Made by a program: the position numbers and the translations under genes
Shown here: positions 34,914 through 43,747 of the stretch, piece after piece
Position numbering within the stretch: the first letter of the stretch is position 1
How the letters are laid out: each line of letters starts with the position of its first letter
The notes under the pieces: generated by a model
What the model saw: only the letters and a program-made list of their open reading frames with translations
Database searches by the model: none
Told to the model about the DNA's origin: nothing
Origin: Bromus sterilis
Taxonomy: Eukaryota > Streptophyta > Magnoliopsida > Poales > Poaceae
Direction of reading: 5' to 3'
Length of the DNA: 64,000 bases
Assembly (NCBI GenBank): GCA_950022295.1
Contig: OX465597.1
Coordinates: forward strand, 398,727,016 to 398,791,015

Positions 34914-36108
34914 TGGGGGACTCGAAGAGTCGCGCAGGGACTCGAGTTCGTCTTCATACGTCCATGGCTTGTATGCGCGGTACACCCGCGGTCGCTGGCA
35001 GCATGGTGGCCATGACAAAACCTGTTTCGAGGGATGCTAAGCAGAAAGGGCCCAAGGAGTCGACGGATCGAGCCTTAGTGAATTGCGCTAGTGGAAAATA
35101 CCGCGATCGCCAAATCAAACTCATGTCCCTCGACATGAGCTTGGAATACTGGAGCATAGCAAAAGTCCGGCCGCTTCAGGTCTTATGGTGTTCATTTGCC
35201 GCCAGTTGGTTGCGTAGCCTAAGGCGCGTCCGCCCGGCTTTTATACTTCATGCGCAGCGCATGGAAAGGTTGGGAGTGAAATCGCTCTTCGGCAAGTCCC
35301 AGCCCGGCCGAACTTCGCAGCGGGGTCTTACCTACACGCTAGTCTTGCGTGGCATCTGGGCACAGTGTGTCGTGGTTCCAGGAATAGGTGTGTTTTTGAG
35401 GCGTGGAGCCTTATAGCATTTCACCCACTTGGAACAAATCATCAAGTGAGTTGTTCACTCATCTCACTCGCGGAGCTTGTTTCGAGTGCTCAGGCGAGGA
35501 ATCCTTCTGCGAGTAATTACTCGAAAGCTAATTGAGTTTCTTTCATAGGTGAGGGAGCACCCGAGACTCTCAAGGGTGCGAGTGGTTACTCGAGCACCTT
35601 ATGGGTCCACAGGTGAGGGAGAACCTGTAACTCTAGTGCGTGCGAGTGATCACTCGAGCACCTGGTTAAGCTTCAGATGAGTGAGCACCTGGGGACTCTT
35701 ATGATGGGCTCCTCCCGATGGGAGTGAGAAGTTTTTTCTTTGATGGAAAAAAAATCTGATAAAATTTCTGGGTTTCGGTGGCGTTCCTGATAAGCTTTAC
35801 TTGTGACGAGACGTTGGTTGGTCTTCTGCTTTTTTCCCTGTCAGGATAACCACGTCGCTGTGTGGTTATTGTCATAGATGCTTGGCAGTGAACCGTCTTT
35901 TCATCTTGACCGGTCATGATAATGAGCTCAGTGGCGTGCGAGCAGCGCCGGTTAAGTTCCCGAGGCGCGCGTTACCAACGCGCGTGATTTGATGGTAGTA
36001 TGAACAGCGCACCCCGTGGGCGAGCATCTTTGGCCTCGGATTCTGAAGCGTCGGCATAGCTTAAGTGCGGGTATCGCTTGGCTTTGCCGCGTCGGGGATT
36101 CCTTGCAG
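34914..36108 (+). promoter_or_regulatory. Region between B's 3' LTR and its antisense gene
   Basis: No coding frame is supported. It shares a block with A and A' (about 35240-35440: GGAGTGAAATCGCTCT, GGGGTCTTACCTACACGCTA), then three palindromic motifs at 35509-35524, 35577-35592 and 35641-35656 (TGCGAGTGATCACTCG), about 66 bp apart with GGTGAGGGAGCACC between, and CTCCCGATGGGAG at 35712-35724. The remaining sequence up to the TATA box is unlike A. Confidence 0.45.
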
Positions 36109-36115
36109 TATAAAT
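36109..36115 (+). promoter_or_regulatory. TATA box for the antisense B3-like gene of B
   Basis: TATAAAT, 60 bp ahead of the ATG at 36175, followed by a C/T-rich leader as in A. Confidence 0.55.
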
Positions 36116-36174
36116 TGGCTTCGTCCTGGTTTGCTTTCCTCCATCTGTCTCCTCTTCTATTTCCCTAACTTTCC

Positions 36175-36807
36175 ATGGCTCCAAAGCGAGGCTCCGGCCG
36201 TGGTCGCGTCCGTCGTGGTAGAGGTGGGTGTGCTCCTCGTTCTGGACGCGGTGGTCGACATGGCACTCCGCTACCACCTTCTTCGTCTGTTGCGGAGGGA
36301 TTTTGGCGGCATGATTTCTTATTGCGCGTTCGTGGCCTTAATGCCACTCGCGTTCTTCTTCCTCCTTCTTTTTCTGCCATTGTGGCCGATCTTGGTTTGG
36401 ATGGCTTGCTTCCGCATCATCAGGGGAGCGATCGAGCTCCTTCCTATGTCGATTTGGAGTTTGACCGTTCCCGCTTGGTCTTTCTTGGCTCTGGTTGGAG
36501 TTCGTTTTCTCGTCGTTTGGGTCTGCGCGATGGCGATGTTCTTTGCTGTCGGTTTGATGGTGAGCGCACTGTTGCCGTCCGTGCTTTTGATCCGAGCGGT
36601 AACAGCATGGACCCGCGAGCTCAGGAGTCAAGCAGCGACGTTTCCGCAAGGTCGGGCGGTCCTTCGCCTGTGTCTTCGACTGCTTCGTCCTCTAGGGACT
36701 CTTCTGGTGCTGATGGTGAGCCGTCTTCAACTGCTTCCCCCTCTGGCTCTGAAGAAGACCTCGATGTCAAGCCACCAGTTAAACCAGCGCGGCAGGCGAC
36801 CTTGTAG
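36175..36807 (+). CDS. Antisense ORF of B: B3-domain-like DNA-binding protein (210 aa)
   Basis: Counterpart of A's ORF, at the same site and orientation. MAPKRGSGRGRVRRGRGG is a basic, Arg/Gly-rich start. Residues about 43-148 give the B3-like core: FWRHDFLLRV, LLPPSFS, YVDLEFD, then LGSGWSSFSRRLGLRDGD and RFDGERTVAVRAFD. A Ser-rich acidic part ends in EEDLDVKPPVKPARQ. Compared with A, the core keeps the W, F, L, GD and F positions while many other residues differ, as expected if the protein was selected. No stop or shift occurs before 36805, although B's polyprotein is broken. A +1 frame directly at the end encodes a heptad-like tail (next entry). An alternative is chance retention of an open frame, but the matching fold in two diverged families argues against this. 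Confidence 0.65.
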   Translation: MAPKRGSGRGRVRRGRGGCAPRSGRGGRHGTPLPPSSSVAEGFWRHDFLLRVRGLNATRVLLPPSFSAIVADLGLDGLLPHHQGSDRAPSYVDLEFDRSRLVFLGSGWSSFSRRLGLRDGDVLCCRFDGERTVAVRAFDPSGNSMDPRAQESSSDVSARSGGPSPVSSTASSSRDSSGADGEPSSTASPSGSEEDLDVKPPVKPARQATL

Positions 36808-36920
36808 AACTGAAGGCAGCGGCGTCATCTTCGCCGGCAGCTTGGGCGGAGCTGGAGGAGAAGCTAGAGGAGCTGGAGAAGAAGCTGGTGGAGCATCGCC
36901 TTCAATGGCTCCGCAAATAA
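36798..36920 (+). pseudogene. Out-of-frame coiled-coil-like tail of B's B3-like protein
   Basis: In the frame shifted by one base from the ORF end, 40 codons read DLVELKAAASS, then AELEEKLEELEKKLVEH and a stop at 36918-36920. Leu/Glu/Lys heptads suggest a coiled coil. A has LVELEDG at the matching place after its TAG. I infer that the ancestral protein was longer, with a dimerising C-terminus, and that each copy lost it separately. Confidence 0.45.
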
Positions 36921-37738
36921 GTCGAGTTTCACCTTTTGTTCTGTCATTGACATCATGAGCCTGCTGCTTCGACTCCTCCTTTGATGATACTTTTGTACTA
37001 GAGTCGGTTACCCCTCATGGGCACACATGTAGAAGTCATAATTCCTTAGGTGATTCCCTTTTGTAACAGGAGCTGCCTTCTATCCAAATGTAGTTGAGTC
37101 CTTTTGTACTGAAAATGACTCTTGTGATGTAAACTGTGTTTGAGTCTTTTTGCAACAGAATTTTATCTTTGGGCTTTTGCTCGGCCGAGAACTGTGTTCG
37201 AGTCCTGATCGGGAGTTGTGTTCGAGTCCTTGGCGATCGAGAGCTGTGTTCGAGTTCGCCCGAACTTGGCAATGTGGGTTCTATCGGGTGCGCGACAGCG
37301 CTCCCAATGGGTGCAACCTCCGAGGCTACGTTTGAATTGCAGAGTCAGGCGTAACTTTTAGATTTGTTTCCCTTGCCGTTCTTCCGTTGATTTCTGTCCT
37401 TTTATTGGGTGCGCGGCAGCGCTCCCGATGGGAGTAGCCCCCGAGTCTTTAGGTGATCGTTGGCGATCGGGTGAAGACTAAATGAGTCTTGTGTCCTGTG
37501 TTTCCTCCAAAGTTTTCTTCAGAGTACTTGGTGCTCCATCTGATTGTTGCCATGTTTTTTGAGCCTTGCTTTCGGCAGATGGGGTTGGCCGGGTGTTTTT
37601 GCTTGAGCGTTTTTTAAGCTTCAGACTGCGCGAACGGTCCTTCGGGAGGTGATGATCCTCGAGCTCCTGTGTGCTCGGATGTAGAGGTCGCGTCCTCTAG
37701 GGGGAGTTCTTGTGCTCGAGTCCCTGAGTTTTAGGCGA
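36921..37738. other. Non-coding region downstream of B's antisense gene
   Basis: It contains a weak minisatellite of GTGTTCGAGTCCT-type units (about 37128-37262, related to that in A), CTCCCAATGGGTG (37301-37313), CTCCCGATGGGAG (37422-37434) and the 76-bp block 37407-37482 shared with A. No supported frame. Confidence 0.55.
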
Positions 37739-38266
37739 TAGTATCTCTCGTGGGGATTTTGCTCTTTAAGCCCCGAGTGCTTTTTGATGCAAGATCGCGC
37801 AGGTGATAGCAGGGCTCGGGGGGATCTTTCTTAAGCCCCCGAGTGTTTTTTGGTGTAAGATCGCGTAGGCGATAGCAGGGCTCAGGGGGATTTTTCTTAA
37901 GCCCCCGAGTGCTTTTTGATGGAAGATCGCGTAGGCGATAGCAGGGCTCGGGGGGATTTTTCTTAAGCCCCCGAGTGCTTTTTGATGTAAGATCGCGTAG
38001 GTGATAGCAGGGCTCGGGGGGATTTTTCTTAAGCCCCCGAGTGCTTTTTGATGTAAGATCGCGTAGGCGATAGCAGGGCTCGGGGGGATTTTTCTTAAGC
38101 CCCCGAGTGCTTTTTGATGTAAGATCGCGCAGGCGATAGCAGGGCTCGGGGGGATTTTTCTTAAGCCCCCGAGTGTTTTTTGATGTAAGATCGCGTAGGC
38201 GATAGCAGGGCTCGGGGGGATTCTTCTTAAGCCCCCGAGTGCTTTGAAAGCTGGTAATGTTTGGGC
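37739..38266. repeat. Tandem array of 66-bp units in B (8 copies)
   Basis: GATAGC landmarks recur exactly every 66 bp at 37805, 37871, 37937, 38003, 38069, 38135 and 38201, with a more diverged unit starting at 37739. Most units contain AGCCCCCGAGTGC, the complement of the purine-tract core, and GCTCGGGGGGATTTTTCTTA. Because 66 is a multiple of three, the sense strand stays open and would encode a 22-residue repeat (GGLRKIPPSPAIAYAILHQK type) in a 204-codon frame, 37766-38380. Confidence 0.9.
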
Positions 38267-38330
38267 AACATATGCTCTATTTGCGGTCGAATGGTTACAT
38301 GAGTTGTCGGTCATGTCCAACCGATTGATG

Positions 38331-41300
38331 TTAAGGGTAGAACAGTCGCAGGTTTGCGACATTCCATGGGTTGCCCACATCTTCGTCCGTCTTTGGGTTC
38401 TTCAGCCTGTAAGCGCCGCCTCCGATGACTTCTGATATTATGAATGGGCCTTCCCATTGGGGGGCTAATTTGTGGACCTTCTCTTGTATCAGTCGTAGTA
38501 CTTGGTCTCCTTTGTTGAAGGTTCTGGTTCGAAGGCGACTGCTTTGGTAGGTGCGCAGCTTGTCCTGGTGTCCTTCTGACTTTGACAGGGCCACGTCTCT
38601 TGCTTCGTCGACTGTGTCTTTGTCGTCTTGGAGTGCTTCTTCTGCTTCCTCTTCTTCGTACCCCGTGACCCGAGGTGCTCCGAACTTGAGGTCATGTGGT
38701 AGTACTCCTTAGGGCCCGTAAACCATAAAGAACGGTGTAAATTGGGTCGCAGTATTTGGCGTGGTCCGTAGGCTCCAAAGTACTGCGGGGAGCTCTTCTA
38801 CCCAGTTTCCGGCGGCCTGCTCGAGTGGTGCGAGGAGCCGCTTCTTGAGTCCTCCGCATACGAGTCCGTTTGCTTTCTCCACCTGGCCGTTGGATGCGCG
38901 ACTGACGCGTAGTTTATTTTAATGCCTAGTTCTTCGCAGAAGTTCTGGAATTCGGCAGCTGTGAAATTTGTGCCATTGTCTGTGATGATGTTGTGTGGCA
39001 CTCCGAATCTGAAGATTATTGACTTGATGAAGTTCACAGCCGTGAGGGCGGTGGAACTGGTGATTGGCACTGCTTCGATCCACTTGGTGAACTTGTCGAC
39101 TACGACCAGTAGATGTGCCCTTCCTCCTTTTGATGATTTCCTGAGTGGGCCGACCATGTCGAGTCCCCAGGTGGCGAATGGCCAGGATAACGGTATGGTC
39201 TTGAGCTCTGAGGCCGGGGCATGCGGCCTGTTAGCGAATTTTTGGCAGGCGACGCAGCGCCGCACTATGTCCTCTGCGTTTTTCATAGCTGTGGGCCAGT
39301 AGAATCCCGCTCGGAATGCCTTGGACACGAGTACTCGACTGCTTGCGTGGTGCCCGCATGTGCCCTCGTGGATTTCGAGGAGTAGGGCTTTGCCGTCTTC
39401 CTCGTCGATGCACTTTCAAAGTATTTGCGCAATGTTGCGTTTGTACAACTGTCTGTTGATCACCGTGAACGCTTTGGAGCGTCTGCTGATGCGCCGTGCT
39501 TCGGCCACGTCGTGCGGTAGCGTTCCCTCGATTATGAACCAAAGGAATGGTTTTGCCCAGGCTGGTCCGTCGAGCTCGTCTGCTGCTGTGCCGTCGGGTG
39601 TGCTGGTGTCAGTGCCTTCTGACGGGCTTGCTGATGCTACTTGCGCTGGGTCTGTTGCATCTCCTTCGTCCTCGGTTGTCTCGAGTGCCACCGCCGGTGT
39701 TTTGATGGACCTTTGGCTGATGTTTTCCAGGAAAACGCCGGGTGGTATTGGTCCTCGGGTCGATCCGATGTTTGTGAGCTCGTCCGCCTCTGTGTTGTTG
39801 GCCCTGGTGATGTAGTTGAGTTCGCAGCCGTCGAAACTCCCTTCGAGTTCGTTGTAGAGTTTCTGATACGCTGCCATGTTGTCGGCTAGGGCGTCGCAAT
39901 TTTTCATCGCCTGCTGGACGACGAGATTGGAGTCCCCGTAGATGATGAGGCGGGTGGCTCCGCATGTTTTTGCCATGCGCATGTCGTGGAGGAGCGCCTC
40001 GTACTCTGCTTCGTTGTTGGATGCGTGGCTGAAATTTATCTGGAGAATGTACTTCAGCTTCGTTCTTTTGGGGGAGATTAGGACGACTCCTGCTCCTGCT
40101 CCTTGTTGTCTTTTCGATCCGTCGAAGAACATTGACCATGAATTCGATAGATCCGGGGGTCCTGGTGTTTGTACTTCTGCCCACTCGACCAGGAAATCTG
40201 GGAGTACTTGGTCTTTGATTGCTGTTGGGTGCTTGAACTATAGATCTCGCGGGCTGAGCTCTATGTTCCACTCGGCGACTCGTCCAGTTGCTCCTGGGTT
40301 GTTGAGGATGTCCGCGAGTGGGGCGCTGCTTACTATGGTGATCGGGTGCTCGTCGAAGTAGTGTGACACCTTCCGTGCAGTCATGATGACGGCCAGCAGT
40401 AACTTCTGGTAGTGTGGATATCGTTGCTGGGACTTGTTCAGTAGCATGCTGAGGTAATAGATTGGCCTCTGTATGCTTTCGACCTTGCCTTCTTCCGTGC
40501 GTTCGACGACGAGTGCCGTGCTTACTACGCTGCTGCGTGCTGCTATGTAGAGGTAGAGTTTCTCTTTGTCCCTGGGTACCGCCAGAACTGGTGGAGTTGA
40601 GAGCGTCTTTTTGAGGTCCGCGAACGCTTGGCGGGCTTCCTCTGTCCACTCGAATTTTTCTCTTTTCCTTAGCAGTTGGTAGAAAGGCAGCGTGCGTTCC
40701 CCTAGCCGGCTGATGAAGCGGCTTAGTGCTGCGAGCCTTCCAGTTAGCTGCTGTACTCCTTTTATGTCAGTCGGCTCTTGCATTTTGGCGATGGCTTGGA
40801 CCTTCTCGGGGTTTGCTTCGATTCCTCGGGCGGAGACCATGTAGCCGAGCAGTTTCCCGGCCGGTACGCCGAAGGCGCACTTCTTTGGATTCAGCTTGAT
40901 CCTGTATTTGTTGAGTGCTGCGAAGGTTTCGCGCAGGTCGTCGAGTAGCGTGTCTGCTTTGTAGGTCTTGATGACGATATCGTCTACGTACACCTGTACG
41001 TTCCTCCCGATTTGTTCCTTTAGGCAGGCTTGCATCATCCGCTGGTATGTGGCATCTGCGTTCTTCAGCCCAAAGGACATGGTCTTGTAACAGAATACAC
41101 CGTAAGGTGTGATGAATGAGGTGTGCTCTTCGTCTTCTTCTTTCATCCTGATCTGGTTGTATCCTGAATATGCGTCCAGAAAGGAAAGCAGATCGCATCC
41201 CGCAGTCGAATCGATTATTTGGTCGATCCTTGGCAGGGGAAAGTGGTCTTTCAGGCAACGCTTGTTCACTGGCCCGTAGTCGACGCACATGCGCAGTACG

Positions 41301-43351
41301 TCCGTGTCTTTCTTGGGTACGAGCACTGGGTTTGCTATCCAAGTGGCCTTCTTGGTTTCTCGGATGAACTGGGCGTCGAGCAATCGGTTGACTTGTTCTC
41401 TGATTGCCCTACGCTTGGGCTCTGAGAATCGTCTCAGATCTTGCTTCACTGGTTTCGTGTTTGGTTTGACGTTTAGAGTGTGTTCTGCGAATTCGCGTAG
41501 TATGCCAAGCATGTCGGCTGGGCACCAGGCGAATATCTTCCACTCGTCTCGAAGGAGAGCCACGAGATCAGTCGCTTGTTCCTCTGGCAGGTGGGCGTAC
41601 ACGCGGACTGTTTTGTCTGGGTCCGTCGGGTGTACTTGGTGCGTGACCGTGTCGCTATCGATGCTGAAGATAGGACCATGCTCCTTTGATTCGCTGCGGC
41701 TTGCCAATGGGAAGAGTTTCTTGTCGACGACCATGACTATTTCTCTCAGTTCTTGTTCCGATCCTAGTGTGTCGGAGATTTTGTGGAAATCGCGATCGCA
41801 TTGGTCTGACTTGATGAAGCTTCCGTTGACCGTGAGGACTCCTGCTGAGCCTGGCATCTTGAGCTTGAGATAGGCGTAGTGTGGTGCTGCCATGAACTGC
41901 GCAAATGCTGGTCGTCCCAATATGGCGTGGTATTGAGATTGCCAGTCGAGCACCTCGAACTCGAGGACGTGCTTGGCGAAATTGCGTCGGTTGAAGAAGA
42001 CAACTTCAAGCTTGATTGATCCGAGTGATGTTGCTGCTTCTCCAGGTACTACGCCGTTTAGTACGGTGCTTGACTTCTTCCATACCGACCGAGGGGTCAA
42101 CATTTTATGTAGGGTGCTTGCGAAGATGATATTCATGCTGCTGCCTCTGTCTGTGAAAACCCTATCCATGTCATATCCTCCAATCTGTGCGTCGAGCACG
42201 AGGGGCGCGTGTCCTGGTCTTGGTATGGCTGGCGGGTGGTCATCCTCCGAGAACGTGATGATGGTCTCCACGTCGTGCAGTTGGTAGGTTTCCACTGGTT
42301 TCATGTTCTCGGTTGCTGTAGCCTGCAGGGTGTAGGCGTCACGCCGCGCTTGTGGCACCCTACTTTCCTGTATCATGAGCACCTGCCCGTGCGGCGGGCT
42401 GCGGTGCCCCTCGGGGCTTGGTGGTGTCGATTTCTCGAGCTCTCGAGCGCGCTTGACTCCTTTGCGTTTTTCGTTCCTGAGGTCGTCGGCCAGCTCGTTG
42501 AACAGGCGACATTCTCCCAGGGTGTGGTTGGATCTGATGCGCCCCCATTCGTATTCAAAGTTGTGAATTGTGCAGAGTCCTGCAAGCTGTTCTCTGACCA
42601 TGAGTTTGCTTGATCCGCTGTGTCTCTTCCTCCTTGAGATTGTGATGGCATGATCGTGGTCCTCCGGGTGTTCGTAGAATCGAGGGTCTGTTTCGATTCC
42701 TCGAATTTTGTCCTGATGCTTGATGAGGTTGGCGAATTCGTCCGGCCTTCGCTCCGGGTCGTAGTATTCGCCGACCGGTGTCTCCGAGTCGTTGTCTTGG
42801 TTGTTGTTGAGTGCCAGCTTGGCGGTGCGTCGGACAGCCCTTGGCTCCTCGACTGCGTCGTGCGGCTTGCGGGGTTTGTCCTCGTTGCAGATCTCCCTGG
42901 CGCGCCTCTTGGGTCGTCGATTCCTCCTTTGGTGGCGATATTCTTGGTTGCTGGTGTCATGCTCGTAGCCATCGTCGTTATGCTCGGCGGGTTCCCGGGT
43001 GGTGGTGGGCCGTCGAAAGACCTGCGGTTCTCCTGCTGTGCGTCGCGCCTCCGCGAGTGGGACTCCTGCGTAGGGGTTCCTTGCGGCCCTTCTGGATCGT
43101 CGGTTCTTTCGTTGCTGACGCCATGTTTGGTTGCCTCCACTGTACTGGGTCTGATACGGTTGCGACTCGATCGAGACTGTTGGGACGGCGAAGATGTCTG
43201 CCGTGACATTGAATCCTTTGAGTGGGTTGGGCCCGGCTCTTGCCCTTGAGTTGCGATTTGCTGAAGATGGAACCGCCGAGATCGTAATTCCAACCTGTGT
43301 AGTCCCCACGGTCGGCGCCAATTGTCGAGGATCGGCCCCGGCAAGTCCCAT
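38331..43351 (-). pseudogene. gag-pol: Gag-Pol polyprotein of B (Tat lineage, two RNase H domains), broken
   Basis: One reading frame from the ATG at 43351 (in the LTR end) to about 38900, with TAG at 40238-40240 and TGA at 39416-39418. Gag lies at about 42200-43350. Protease TDRGSSMNII is at about 42125-42165 (Arg after the catalytic Asp). RT YVDD is at about 40973-40990. A first RNase H lacks catalytic acids (YLYIAARSS, about 40530-40560). A second, archaeal-type RNase H has FFDGS, NNEAEYEALL and YGDSN (39910-40132). Integrase follows: CVACQKF, WGLDMVGP, ITDNGTNF. A 7-base deletion near 38905, compared with A, shifts the frame before the catalytic Glu. The C-terminal tail is at 38594-38331. 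Dual RNase H is a published hallmark of Tat elements. Confidence 0.85.
43304..43321 (-). other. Primer binding site of B
   Basis: Minus-strand TTGGCGCCGACCGTGGGG begins one base inside the LTR end. TGGCGCCG is shared with Asp-type sites, but the following bases differ, so I do not assign the tRNA. Confidence 0.6.
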
Positions 43352-43747
43352 GGTTAGGGACCCTGGGCTAGTCGGAGAAGACACAGGTTGGACGATAAGC
43401 TCGTCGGCAAATAGGAGGATACACTTCCTGCTCAATATATTGATTGTGGAGAAGTTACAGGGATGCCAAGGCAGATGCGCTCTAGGCTAGGGTTACAGGC
43501 GATGTTCCCTCTATGTGTTGCCCCTCCTGGCCTTTATATAGTAGACCAGGTCTCGGGGAATCAATCTATAATTACAGGAAATCTAACCATAGTTTGTACG
43601 GCAAGTCCCTTCACCTTCCTTGTCAGTCGAGGACTCCCAATGTCGGTGCCATCTAGCGGGCCAAGGTGAATCCGGCGGTAGCTCTGTGGGCCTTCAATGA
43701 TACCGGGTAGGCCCATTAGTGGGAGTCGTGGGGTCACCCCCTCGTCA
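43323..43747 (-). repeat. 5' LTR of B (425 bp)
   Basis: Same ends as 34473-34897; TATA (plus TTTATATA) at 43533-43540. The last 29 bases on the sense strand begin with ATG and are in frame with gag. Confidence 0.95.

Larger units (their letters stand above)
34473..43747 (-). mobile_element. Element B: Tat-lineage Gypsy LTR retrotransposon, complete (9.3 kb)
   Basis: Two 425-bp LTRs, TSD GTGGG, primer site, polyprotein with duplicated RNase H, tandem array, antisense B3-like ORF and purine tract. It lies in A's pol in the same orientation. I count 13 differences between the LTRs (3.1%; 11 are transitions), about 1.2 million years at 1.3e-8. The LTR is clearly diverged from that of A, so A and B are different families of one lineage. 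The polyprotein has two in-frame stops and a 7-base deletion in integrase. Confidence 0.9.

Noticed and set aside
36065..36958. 297-codon plus-strand frame overlapping B's B3-like ORF
   Set aside because: Hydrophobic shadow frame of the B3-like gene; A has only a short, unrelated equivalent, while the B3 frame is conserved.
37739..38266. Regular 66-bp repeats as a possible CRISPR-like array
   Set aside because: Head-to-tail units without distinct spacers, inside a plant retrotransposon; a simple tandem array.
39609..43344. Several 190-350 codon minus-strand frames in B, rich in Arg/Ser/Thr
   Set aside because: They overlap Gag-Pol in another frame and have no conserved motif; shadows of the polyprotein.
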